A stretch of DNA of 64,000 nucleotides from Hydractinia symbiolongicarpus. Lineage: Eukaryota; Cnidaria; Hydrozoa; Anthoathecata; Hydractiniidae. The notes beneath the pieces are model-generated. The model did no database searches. It saw nothing but the letters and a program-made list of their open reading frames with translations, and had not been told where the DNA came from. The translations under genes were made by a program, and so were the position numbers. The stretch lies in the NCBI RefSeq assembly GCF_029227915.1, contig NC_079878.1:28547501-28611500 (forward strand), in the 5' to 3' direction. Numbering within the stretch: position 1 is the first letter of the stretch; each line of letters starts with the position of its first letter. This document shows, one piece after another, positions 39,137-50,000 of this stretch.

Positions 39137-39526
39137 AGAATCATACAGGACGATATAAATGGCAGTTACGATGAACTTTTATCTTTATGTAATGTTAAAA
39201 ATATTCACATCATCAATTTACAGAATTTAATGAAAGAGGTTTACAAATTTTTAAATGGATTGTCACCTCTATATATGAACGAGATATTTTCTGTTAGGGA
39301 AAACAAGTACAACCTTCGTTGCTTTAATTTGATCAGGCGACCAACTTGTCGGACAACGTACTATGGCTTAAATACTTTATCAAATATTGCAGGGAAGCTA
39401 TGGATATCTGCGCCTGACGCTACAAAGAATGCTCCTTCTCTCGAAGCCTTCCGTAGCTCAATAAAATTTTGGGAAGGTGATGTTTGCACCTGTAAAATAT
39501 GCATGGATATACCATACATATTTTAA
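39137..39526 (+). pseudogene. C-terminal fragment of LINE reverse-transcriptase ORF, copy 1
   Basis: An open reading frame from the insert edge to a TAA stop, about 130 codons (numbered here from the TTG at 39131, residue 1). It begins RIIQDDINGSYDELL, a segment found just after the reverse-transcriptase domain in many animal LINEs. Then come a KEVYKFLNGLSPLYM block (about residues 36-50), a YNLR block (about 60-63), a YYGLNTLSNIAGKLW block and SLEAFRSSIKFW. It ends with W-E-G-D-V-C-T-C-K-I-C (about 114-124), a W-x-G plus C-x-C-x-x-C tail also typical of these elements. The catalytic F/YxDD motif and endonuclease lie upstream and are missing. No in-frame stop or frameshift is visible, so it is recent, but it has no start codon or promoter of its own. 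A TTG in the target duplication is not a credible start. Confidence 0.88.
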
Positions 39527-39639
39527 CTTTACTTATTTATTTATTTATTTTTCTTATTTTTTATCGCTGTTTGCCTTGTTTTACGTTTTGTTGTCGATTT
39601 AAATTAGTTATTTAAATACTATTGTATCTATCGACGTTA

Positions 39640-39645
39640 AATAAA
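39640..39645 (+). promoter_or_regulatory. LINE polyadenylation signal AATAAA, copy 1
   Basis: AATAAA in the context gttaaataaagag, placed just before the A-rich tail. It follows the TAA stop by about 115 bp. The position fits the 3' end of a LINE transcript. Confidence 0.7.
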
Positions 39646-39670
39646 GAGAAAATCAAAAAAAATCAAAAAA

Positions 39671-39675
39671 TTGCT
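39671..39675 (+). repeat. Right target-site duplication of LINE copy 1 (TTGCT)
   Basis: TTGCT follows the A-rich tail and runs into ggaattcagcg, the normal continuation of the satellite monomer. It pairs with 39131-39135. Confidence 0.85.
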
Positions 39676-40787
39676 GGAATTCAGCGATTACATTAGGCTC
39701 TGTGGTAGGGCTTTATTTAAAAATTGAGATAAATAAGTCTTTTTTTACTGTGGGACCAATCCTGGCCGTTAGCACGCGCTGAATAAATAGGATCAGTTCC
39801 AAAGACTACATTTCATTGACTTTCTAGCGGTATAAATCCGTTTGAGATACAACGGTTGCGTGACATATACGTACCAACATGTATTTAGTGATATTTTTCC
39901 GATATTACTAAGTTGTATCGCTTTTAACAGTGAAACGAATGACTGTGGGACATAATTGAACTGATTCTGGAATGTGACCTTATAAATGTGATAAATGAGC
40001 CAATTGGTCTCCAAGGAATAACATTCTTCTTAATTTGACATGATTGCTAGAATTCAGCGATTACATTAGGCTCTTTGGTAGCGCTTTAATTAAAAATTTA
40101 GATAAATAAGTCATTTTTTACTGTGGCACCAATCCTAGCCGTTACTTCGCGCAGAAGAAATAGTGACAGTTTCAAAAACTACATTTCATTGACTTTCTAA
40201 CGGTGTCAATCCGTTTGAGTTACAACGTTTGCGTCACATATTCGTACCACATGTATTTAGTGATATTTTTCCGATATTACTAAGTTGTATCGCTTTTAAC
40301 AGTGAAACGATTGACTGTGGGACTTAATTGAACTGGTTCTAGACTTTGACCTTATAAATGTTATAAATGAACCAATTGGACTCCAAGGAATAACATCTTC
40401 TTAATTCGACATGATAGCTGGAATTCAGCGAGTACAATAGGCTCTGTGGTAGCGCTTTAAATAAAAATTTAGATAAATAAGTGATTTTTTACTGTGGGAC
40501 CAATCCTAGCCGTTATTTAGCGTTGAAGAAATAGAGACAGTTTCAAATACTACATTTCACTGACTTTCTAACGGTGTCAGTCCGTTTGAGTTGCAACGGT
40601 TGGGTCACATATTCGTACCAACATGCATTTAGTGATTTTCTTCCGATCTAACTAAGTTGTATCGGTTTTAACAGTGAAACGAATGACTGTGGGACTTAAT
40701 TGAACTGATTCTGGAATGTGACCTTATAAATGTGATAAATGAGCCGATTGGTCTCCAAGGAATAACATTCTTCTTAATTTGACATGA

Positions 40788-40792
40788 TTGCT
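40788..40792 (+). repeat. Left target-site duplication of LINE copy 2 (TTGCT)
   Basis: Identical in sequence and context to the flank of copy 1. It was inherited by duplication, not created by a second insertion. Confidence 0.85.
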
Positions 40793-40793
40793 A

Positions 40794-41183
40794 AGAATCA
40801 TACAGGACGATATAAATGGCAGTTACGATGAACTTTTATCTTTATGTAATGTTAAAAATATTCACATCATCAATTTACAGAATTTAATGAAAGAGGTTTA
40901 CAAATTTTTAAATGGATTGTCACCTCTATATATGAACGAGATATTTTCTGTTAGGGAAAACAAGTACAACCTTCGTTGCTTTAATTTGATCAGGCGACCA
41001 ACTTGTCGGACAACGTACTATGGCTTAAATACTTTATCAAATATTGCAGGGAAGCTATGGATATCTGCGCCTGACGCTACAAAGAATGCTCCTTCTCTCG
41101 AAGCCTTCCGTAGCTCAATAAAATTTTGGGAAGGTGATGTTTGCACCTGTAAAATATGCATGGATATACCATACATATTTTAA
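40794..41183 (+). pseudogene. C-terminal fragment of LINE reverse-transcriptase ORF, copy 2
   Basis: Same reading frame as copy 1, ending at TAA 41181-41183. It has the same RIIQDD start, the YNLR and YYGLNTLSN blocks, and the W-x-G / C-x-C-x-x-C tail. No substitutions relative to copy 1 are visible, so no selection can be inferred. It lacks the catalytic core and a start codon and is not expected to encode a working protein. Confidence 0.88.
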
Positions 41184-41296
41184 CTTTACTTATTTATTTA
41201 TTTATTTTTCTTATTTTTTATCGCTGTTTGCCTTGTTTTACGTTTTGTTGTCGATTTAAATTAGTTATTTAAATACTATTGTATCTATCGACGTTA

Positions 41297-41302
41297 AATA
41301 AA
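41297..41302 (+). promoter_or_regulatory. LINE polyadenylation signal AATAAA, copy 2
   Basis: Same gttaaataaagag context as copy 1, 1,657 bp downstream of it, before the second A-rich tail. Confidence 0.7.
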
Positions 41303-41327
41303 GAGAAAATCAAAAAAAATCAAAAAA

Positions 41328-41332
41328 TTGCT
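41328..41332 (+). repeat. Right target-site duplication of LINE copy 2 (TTGCT)
   Basis: TTGCT after the tail, continuing into ggaattcagcg. It pairs with 40788-40792. Confidence 0.85.
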
Positions 41333-41902
41333 GGAATTCAGCGATTACATTAGGCTCTGTGGTAGGGCTTTATTTAAAAATTGAGATAAATAAGTCTTTT
41401 TTTACTGTGGGACCAATCCTGGCCGTTAGCACGCGCTGAATAAATAGGATCAGTTCCAAAGACTACATTTCATTGACTTTCTAGCGGTATAAATCCGTTT
41501 GAGATACAACGGTTGCGTGACATATACGTACCAACATGTATTTAGTGATATTTTTCCGATATTACTAAGTTGTATCGCTTTTAACAGTGAAACGAATGAC
41601 TGTGGGACATAATTGAACTGATTCTGGAATGTGACCTTATAAATGTGATAAATGAGCCAATTGGTCTCCAAGGAATAACATTCTTCTTAATTTGACATGA
41701 TTGCTAGAATTCAGCGATTACATTAGGCTCTTTGGTAGCGCTTTAATTAAAAATTTAGATAAATAAGTCATTTTTTACTGTGGCACCAATCCTAGCCGTT
41801 ACTTCGCGCAGAAGAAATAGTGACAGTTTCAAAAACTACATTTCATTGACTTTCTAACGGTGTCAATCCGTTTGAGTTACAACGTTTGCGTCACATATTC
41901 GT

Positions 41903-42898
41903 ACCACATGTATTTAGTGATATTTTTCCGATATTACTAAGTTGTATCGCTTTTAACAGTGAAACGATTGACTGTGGGACTTAATTGAACTGGTTCTAGA
42001 CTTTGACCTTATAAATGTTATAAATGAACCAATTGGACTCCAAGGAATAACATCTTCTTAATTCGACATGATAGCTGGAATTCAGCGAGTACAATAGGCT
42101 CTGTGGTAGCGCTTTAAATAAAAATTTAGATAAATAAGTGATTTTTTACTGTGGGACCAATCCTAGCCGTTAGCGCGCGCTGAAGAAATAGAGACAGTTT
42201 CAAAAACTACATTTCATTGACTCTCTAACGGTGTCAATCCGTTTGAGTTACAACGGTTGCGTCACATATTCGTACCAACATGTATTTAGTGATTTTCTTC
42301 CGATCTAACTAAGTTGTATCCCTTTTAACAGTGAAACGAATGACTGTGGGACTTAATTGAACTGATTCTGGAATGTGACCTGATAAATGTGATAAAAGAG
42401 CCAGTTAGACTACAAGAAATAACATTCTTCTAAATTTAATATGATTGCTGGAACTCAGCGATTACACTGGGCGCTGTAGTAGCGCTCTATTAAAAAATTA
42501 AGATCAAAAAGCCATTTTTTACTGTGGGACCAATCCTAACCGTTATTTCGCGCTGAAGAAATAGAGACAGTTTCAAATACTACATTTCACTGACTTTCTA
42601 ACGGTGTCAGTCCGTTTGAGTTGCAACGGTTGGGTCACATATTCGTACCAACATGCATTTAGTGATTTTCTTCCGATCTAACTAAGTTGTATCGGTTTTA
42701 ACAGTGAAACGAATAACTGTGGGACTTAATTGAACTGATTCTGGAATGTGACCTTATAAATGTGATAAATGAGCCAATTGGTCTCCAAGGAATAACATTC
42801 TTCTTAATTTGACATGATTGCTAGAATTCAGCGATTACATTAGGCTCTTTGGTAGCGCTTTAATTAAAAATTTAGATAAGTAAGTCATTTTTTACTGT
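41903..42898 (+). repeat. Satellite right of LINE region
   Basis: The match with the LINE-bearing unit ends near 42171, where gttagcgcgcgctgaag replaces gttatttagcgttgaag. The units that follow carry gacctgataaatg and aagatcaaaaagcc, forms shared with 37.2 and 38.7 kb. The tatcggttt start at 42690 is the last of that series. No third LINE copy is present. Confidence 0.78.
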
Positions 42899-44340
42899 GG
42901 CACCAATCCTAGCCGTTACTTCGCGCCGAAGAAATAGTGACAGTTTCAAAAACTATATTTCATTGACTTTCTAACGGTGTCAATCCATTTGAGTTACAAC
43001 GGTTGCGTCACATATTCGTACCAACATGTATTTAGTGATTTTCTTCCGATCTAACTAAGTTGTATCGCTTTTAACAGTGAAACGAATGACTGTGGGACTT
43101 AATTGAACTGATTCTGGAATGTGACCTTATAAATGTTATAATTGAGCGAATTGCACTCCAAGGAATAACATTCTTTTTAATTCCACATGATTGCTGGAAT
43201 TCAGCGAGTACACTAGGCTCTGTGGTAGCGCTTTAATTAAAAATTTAGATAAATAAGTCATTTTTTACTGTGGGACCAATCCTAGCCGTTAGTTCGCGCT
43301 GAAAGAATAGAGACAGTTTCAACAACTACATTTCATTGACTTTCTAACAGTGTCAATCCGTTTGATTTACAACGGTTGCGTCACATATTCGTACCAACAT
43401 GTATTTAGTGATTGTTTTCCGATATTACTAAGTTGTATCGCTTTTAACAGTGAAACGTTTGACTGTCGGACTTAATTGAACTGATTTTGAACTTTGACCT
43501 TATAAATGTGATAAATGAGCCAGTTAGACTACAAGAAATAACATTCTTCTTAATTTAATATAATTGCTCGAACTCAGCGATTACACTGGGCGCAGTAGTA
43601 GCGCTCTATTAAAAAATTAAGATAAAAAAGCCATTTTTTACTGTGGGACCAATCCTAGCCGTTAGTTCACGCTGAAAAAATAGAGACAGTTTCAACAACT
43701 ACATTTCATTTGTTTTCTAACGGTGTCAATCCGTTTGAGTTACAACGGTTGCGTCACATATTCGTACCAACATGTATTTAGTGATATTTTTCCGATATTA
43801 CTAAGTTGTATCGCTTTTAACAGTGAAACGATTGACTGTGGGACTTAATTGAACTGATTCTGGACTTTGACCTTATAAGTGTGATAAATGAGCGAATTGC
43901 ACTCCAAGGAATAACATTCTTCTTAATTCGACATGATAGCTGGAATTCAACGAGTACACTAGTCTCTGTGGTAGCGCTTTAATTAAAAATTTAGATAAAT
44001 AAGAAATTTTTTACTGTGGGACCAATCCTAGCCGTTATTTCGCGCTGAAGAAATAGAGACAATTTCAAATACTACATTTCACTGACTTTCTAACGGTGTC
44101 AGTCCGTTTGAGTTACAACGGTTGGGTCACATATTCGTACCAACATGCATTTAGTGATTTTCTTCCGATCTAACTAAGTTGTATCGCTTTTAACAGTGAA
44201 ACGAATGACTGTGGGACTTAATTGAACTGATTCTGGAATGTGACCTTATAAATGTGATAAATGAGCCGATTGGTCTCCAAGGAATAACATTCTTCTTAAT
44301 TTGACATGATTGCTGGTATTCAGCGATTACATTAGGCTGT
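42899..44340 (+). repeat. Block 4b (partner of 34740-36180)
   Basis: Same four-monomer order as block 4a at an 8,159-bp offset. It shares gataagaaattttttac near 44000 and gctggtattcagcg near 44311. It ends in a truncated monomer near 44338. Confidence 0.8.
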
Positions 44341-44504
44341 GGGACCAATCCTAGCCGTTATTTCGCGCTGAAAAAATAGAGATAGTTTCAACAACTACAT
44401 TTCATTGACTTTCTAACGGTGTCAATCCGTTTGAGTTACAACGGTTGGGTCACATATTCGTACCAACATGTATTTAGTGATTTTCTTCCGATCTAACTAA
44501 GTTG
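44182..44504 (+). repeat. Truncated monomer, 323 bp (50-bp deletion)
   Basis: Unit starts at 44182 and 44505 are 323 bp apart. Near 44338 attaggct joins directly to gtgggaccaatcc. The 50 bp holding the agcgct and tttagataaataag segments are missing. The breakpoint lies between two ctgtgg-like sequences, suggesting slippage or microhomology-mediated loss. It falls at the right end of block 4b, so it may mark an exchange junction. Confidence 0.88.
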
Positions 44505-45220
44505 TATCGCTTTTAACAGTGAAACGAATGACTGTGGGACTTAATTGAACTGATTCTGGAATGTGACCTGATAAATGTGATAAAAGAGCCAGTTAGACTA
44601 CAAGAAATAACGTTCTTCTAAATTTAATATGATTGCTGGAACTCAGCGATTACACTGGGCGCTGTTGTAGCGCTCTATTAAAAAATTAAGATCAAAAAGC
44701 CATTTTTTACTGTGGGACCAGTCCTAGCCGTTAGTTCGCGCTGAAAAAATAGAACAAGTTTCAACAACTACATTTCATTGACTTTCTAACGGTGTCAATC
44801 CGTTTGAGTTACAACGTTTACGTCACATATTCGTACCAACATGTATTTAGTGATATTTTTCTGATATTACTAAGTTGCATCGCTTTCAACAGTGAAACGA
44901 TTGACTGTGGGACTTAATTGAACTGGTTCTAGACTTTGACCTTATAAATGTTATAAATGAGCCAATTGGACTCCAAGGAATAACATTCTTCTTAATTCGA
45001 CATGATAGCTGGAATTCAGCGAGTACACTAGGCTCTGTGGTAGCACTTTAATTAAAAATTTAGATAAATAAGTGATTTTTTACTGTGGGACCAATCCTAG
45101 CTGTTATTTCGCGCTGAAGAAATAGAGACAGTTTCAAATACTACATTTCACTGACTTTCTAACGGTGTCAGTCCGTTTGAGTTACAACGGTTGGGCACAT
45201 ATTCGTAGCAACATGTATTT
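44505..45220 (+). repeat. Satellite between block 4b and the 1,864-bp repeat
   Basis: About two monomers. Private changes include accagtcctagcc near 44720, atagaacaagtttc near 44751 and ggttgggcacatattcgtagc near 45190. No other element is visible. Confidence 0.75.
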
Positions 45221-47083
45221 AGTGATTTTCTTCCGATCTAACTAAGTTGTATCGCTTTTAACAGTGAAACGAATGACTGTGGGACTTATTTGAACTGATT
45301 CTGGAATGTGACCTTATAAATGTGATAAATGAGCCAATTGGTCTCCAAGGAATAACATTCTTCTAAATTTGACATGATTGCTGGAATTCAGCGATTAATT
45401 AGGCTCTGTGGTAGCGCTTTATTTAAAAAATTTAGATAAATAAGTCATTTTTTACTGTGGCACCAATCCTAGCCGTTACTTCGCGCTGAAGAAATAGTGA
45501 CAGTTTCAAAAACTAAATTTCATTGACTTTCTAACGGTGTCAATCCGTTTGAGTTGCAACGGTTGCGTCACGTATTCGTACCAACATGTATTTAGTGATT
45601 TTCTTCCGATCTAACTAAGTTGTATCGCTTTTAACAGTGAAACCAAGGACTGTGGGACTTAATTGAACTGATTGTGGAATGTGACCCTATAAATGTGATA
45701 AATGAGCCAATTGGTCTTCAAGGAATAACATTCTTCTTAATTTAATATGATTGCTGGAACTCAGCGATTACATTAGGCTCTGTGGTAGCGGTTTATTTAA
45801 AAATAAAGATAAATAAGTGATTTTTTACTGTGGGACCAATCCTCCTCGTTATTTCGCGCTGAAGAAATAGAGACAGTTTCAAATACTACATTTCACTGAC
45901 TTTCTAACGGTGTCAGTCGGTTTGAGTTACAACGGTTGCGTCACATATTCGTACCAACATGTATTTAGTGATTTTCTTTCGATCTAACTAAGTTGTATCG
46001 CTTTTAACAGTGAAACAAATGACTGTGGGACTTAATTGAACTGATTCTGGAATGTGACCTTATAAATGTGATAAATGAGCCAATTGGTCTCCAAGGAATA
46101 ACATTCTTCTTAATTTGACATGATTGCTGGAATTCAGCGATTACATTAGGCTCTATGGTAGCGCTTTATTTAAAAATTTAGATAAATAAGTGATTTTTTA
46201 CTGTGGGACCAATCCTAGCCGTTATTTCGCGCTGAAGAAATAGAGACGGTTTCAAATACTACATTTCACTGACTTTCTAACGGTGTCAGTCCTTTTGAGT
46301 TACAACGGTTGGGCACATATTCGTACCAACATGTATTTAGTGATTTTCTTCCGATCTAACTAAGTTGTATCGCTTTTAACAGTGAAACCAAGGACTGTGG
46401 GACTTAATTGAACTGATTGTGGAATGTGACCCTATAAATGTGATAAATGAGCCAATTGGTCTTCAAGGAATAACATTCTTCTTAATTTAATATGATTGCT
46501 GGAACTCAGCGATTACATTAGGCTCTGTGGTAGCGGTTTATTTAAAAAGAAAGATAAATAAGTGATTTTTTACTGTGGGACCAATCCTAGCCGTTATTTC
46601 GCGCTGAAGAAATAGAGACAGTTTCAAATACTACATTTCACTGACTTTCTAACGGTGTCAGTCGGTTTGAGTTACAACGGTTGCGTCACATATTCGTACC
46701 AACATGTATTTAGTGATTTTCTTTCGATCTAACTAAGTTGTATCGCTTTTAACAGTGAAACGAATGACTGTGGGACTTAATTGAACTGATTCTGGAATGT
46801 GACCTTATAAATGTGATAAATGAGCCAATTGGTCTCCAAGGAATAACATTCTTCTTAATTTGACATGATTGCTGGAATTCAGCGATTACATTAGGCTATG
46901 TGGTAGCGCTTTATTTAAAAATTTAGATAAATAGGTGATTTTTTACTGTGGGACCAATCCTAGCCGTTATTTCGCGCTGAAGAAATAGAGACAGTTTCAA
47001 ATACTACATTTCACTGACTTTCTAACGGTGTAAATCCGTTTGAGTTACAACGGTTGCGTCACATATTCGTACCAACATGTATT
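45220..47083 (+). repeat. Five-monomer higher-order repeat, copy 1 (1,864 bp)
   Basis: Repeats at a 1,864-bp offset. The rare gaaaccaaggactgtggg units start at 45623 and 46368 and again at 47487 and 48232. Other shared marks are gattaattaggctc (near 45392/47256), aatcctcctcgtt (near 45839/47703) and gaaacaaatgac (near 46013/47877). One early difference is gggacttatttg near 45285 for gggacttaattg. Boundaries are accurate to a few tens of bases. Confidence 0.85.
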
Positions 47084-50000
47084 TAGTGATTTTCTTCCGA
47101 TCTAACTAAGTTGTATCGCTTTTAACAGTGAAACGAATGACTGTGGGACTTAATTGAACTGATTCTGGAATGTGACCTTATAAATGTGATAAATGAGCCA
47201 ATTGGTCTCCAAGGAATAACATTCTTCTAAATTTGACATGATTGCTGGAATTCAGCGATTAATTAGGCTCTGTGGTAGCGCTTTATTTAAAAAATTTAGA
47301 TAAATAAGTCATTTTTTACTGTGGCACCAATCCTAGCCGTTACTTCGCGCTGAAGAAATAGTGACAGTTTCAAAAACTAAATTTCATTGACTTTCTAACG
47401 GTGTCAATCCGTTTGAGTTGCAACGGTTGCGTCACGTATTCGTACCAACATGTATTTAGTGATTTTCTTCCGATCTAACTAAGTTGTATCGCTTTTAACA
47501 GTGAAACCAAGGACTGTGGGACTTAATTGAACTGATTGTGGAATGTGACCCTATAAATGTGATAAATGAGCCAATTGGTCTTCAAGGAATAACATTCTTC
47601 TTAATTTAATATGATTGCTGGAACTCAGCGATTACATTAGGCTCTGTGGTAGCGGTTTATTTAAAAATAAAGATAAATAAGTGATTTTTTACTGTGGGAC
47701 CAATCCTCCTCGTTATTTCGCGCTGAAGAAATAGAGACAGTTTCAAATACTACATTTCACTGACTTTCTAACGGTGTCAGTCGGTTTGAGTTACAACGGT
47801 TGCGTCACATATTCGTACCAACATGTATTTAGTGATTTTCTTTCGATCTAACTAAGTTGTATCGCTTTTAACAGTGAAACAAATGACTGTGGGACTTAAT
47901 TGAACTGATTCTGGAATGTGACCTTATAAATGTGATAAATGAGCCAATTGGTCTCCAAGGAATAACATTCTTCTTAATTTGACATGATTGCTGGAATTCA
48001 GCGATTACATTAGGCTCTATGGTAGCGCTTTATTTAAAAATTTAGATAAATAAGTGATTTTTTACTGTGGGACCAATCCTAGCCGTTATTTCGCGCTGAA
48101 GAAATAGAGACGGTTTCAAATACTACATTTCACTGACTTTCTAACGGTGTCAGTCCTTTTGAGTTACAACGGTTGGGCACATATTCGTACCAACATGTAT
48201 TTAGTGATTTTCTTCCGATCTAACTAAGTTGTATCGCTTTTAACAGTGAAACCAAGGACTGTGGGACTTAATTGAACTGATTGTGGAATGTGACCCTATA
48301 AATGTGATAAATGAGCCAATTGGTCTTCAAGGAATAACATTCTTCTTAATTTAATATGATTGCTGGAACTCAGCGATTACATTAGGCTCTGTGGTAGCGG
48401 TTTATTTAAAAAGAAAGATAAATAAGTGATTTTTTACTGTGGGACCAATCCTAGCCGTTATTTCGCGCTGAAGAAATAGAGACAGTTTCAAATACTACAT
48501 TTCACTGACTTTCTAACGGTGTCAGTCGGTTTGAGTTACAACGGTTGCGTCACATATTCGTACCAACATGTATTTAGTGATTTTCTTTCGATCTAACTAA
48601 GTTGTATCGCTTTTAACAGTGAAACGAATGACTGTGGGACTTAATTGAACTGATTCTGGAATGTGACCTTATAAATGTGATAAATGAGCCAATTGGTCTC
48701 CAAGGAATAACATTCTTCTTAATTTGACATGATTGCTGGAATTCAGCGATTACATTAGGCTATGTGGTAGCGCTTTATTTAAAAATTTAGATAAATAGGT
48801 GATTTTTTACTGTGGGACCAATCCTAGCCGTTATTTCGCGCTGAAGAAATAGAGACAGTTTCAAATACTACATTTCACTGACTTTCTAACGGTGTAAATC
48901 CGTTTGAGTTACAACGGTTGCGTCACATATTCGTACCAACATGTATTTAGTGATTTTCTTCCGATCTAACTAAGTTGTATCGCTTTTAACAGTGAAACGA
49001 ATGACTGTGGGACTTAATTGAACTGATTCTGGAATGTGACCTTATAAATGTGATAAATGAGCCAATTGGTCTCCAAGGAATAACATTCTTCTTAATTTGA
49101 CATGATTGCTGGAATTCAGCGATTACATTAGGCTCTGTGGTAGCGCTTTAATTAAAAATTTAGATAAATAAGTGATTTTTTACTGTGGGACCAATCCTAG
49201 CCGTTAGCGCGCGCTGAAGAAATAGAGACAGTTTCAAAAACTACATTTCATTGACTCTCTAACGGTGTCAATCCGTTTGAGTTACAACGGTTGCGTCACA
49301 TATTCGTACCAACATGTATTTAGTGATTTTCTTCCGATCTAACTAAGTTGTATCGCTTTTAACAGTGAAACGAATGACTGTGGGACTTAATTGAACTGAT
49401 TCTGGAATGTGACCTTATAAATGTGATAAATGAGCCAATTGGTCTCCAAGGAATAACATTCTTCTTAATTTAATATGATTGCTGGAACTCAGCGATTACA
49501 CTGGACGCTGTAGTAGCGCTTTAATTAAAAATTTAGATAAATAAGTGATTTTTTACTGTGGGACCAATCCTAGTCGTAATTTCGCGCTGAAGAAATAGAG
49601 ACAGTTTCAAATACTACATTTCACTGACTTTCTAACGGTGTCAATCCGTTTGAGTTACAACGGTTGCGTCACATATTCGTACCAACATGTATTTAGTGAT
49701 TTTCTTCCGATCTAACTAAGTTGTATCGCTTTTAATAGTGAAACGTATGACTGTGGGACTAAATTGAACCGATTCTGGAATGTGACCTTATAAATGTGAT
49801 AAATGATCCAATTGGTCTCCAAGGAATAACATTCTTCTTAATTTGACATGATTGCTGGATTTCAGCGATTACATTAGGCTCTGTGGTAGCGCTTTATTTA
49901 AAAATTTAGATAAATAAGTCTTTTCTTACTGTGGGACCAATCCTGGCCGTTAGCACGCGCTGAGTAAATAGGAACAGTTCCAAAGACTACATTTCATTGA

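Larger units (their letters stand above)
39136..39670 (+). mobile_element. 5'-truncated LINE (non-LTR) fragment, copy 1
   Basis: A 535-bp insert unlike the satellite. It holds the last roughly 130 codons of a reverse-transcriptase ORF, a stop codon at 39524-39526 and a roughly 145-bp A/T-rich 3' UTR with TTAT repeats. AATAAA lies at 39640-39645, followed by a tail of two aatcaaaaaa units at 39651-39670. It starts abruptly in the middle of the coding sequence, as expected from 5' truncation during target-primed reverse transcription. TTGCT flanks it and an empty paralogous site exists. Assignment to non-LTR retrotransposons is firm; the clade (CR1/L2/Jockey-like) cannot be fixed without the catalytic domain. 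It is not autonomous: the endonuclease and catalytic reverse-transcriptase core are absent. Confidence 0.92.
38216..40245 (+). repeat. Four-monomer higher-order unit carrying LINE copy 1
   Basis: The spacing between cgtaccacatg markers is 2,030 bp, which is 1,490 bp plus 540 bp (a 535-bp insert and a 5-bp duplicated target). Satellite to the right of the LINE (39671 onward) lines up with 37641 onward at a 2,030-bp offset. The copies differ at a few bases, such as gggacataattg near 39948 for gggacttaattg. Confidence 0.88.
40793..41327 (+). mobile_element. 5'-truncated LINE fragment, copy 2 (duplicate of copy 1)
   Basis: Same length (535 bp) and, reading base by base, no difference from copy 1 that I can see. 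The truncation point, tail and TTGCT flanks are also the same. Hundreds of bases of satellite on both sides match too, at a constant 1,657-bp shift. Two independent insertions would not share a random 5' truncation point, so this copy arose by satellite amplification after the insertion. Confidence 0.93.
40246..41902 (+). repeat. Higher-order unit with LINE copy 2, one monomer short (1,657 bp)
   Basis: The spacing of cgtaccacatg markers is 1,657 bp: 540 bp of insert plus about 1,117 bp, three monomers instead of four. The satellite between the two LINE copies (39676-40792) switches near 40514-40545. It passes from sequence matching 38464 onward (gttatttagcgttgaag) to sequence matching 38890 onward (tactacatttcac). 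One monomer has been lost at that join by an in-register exchange. The block about 38890-40513 corresponds to about 40547-42170 at a 1,657-bp offset. Confidence 0.82.

Noticed and set aside
39136-41327. Two independent LINE insertions into the same site
   Set aside because: Identical truncation point, tail length and satellite flanks at a constant offset are better explained by one insertion followed by duplication.
39793-41671. Minus-strand 73-codon frames at 39793-40014 and 41450-41671
   Set aside because: Both are satellite sequence beside the LINE copies, identical because the LINE-bearing unit was duplicated. They are not part of the LINE.
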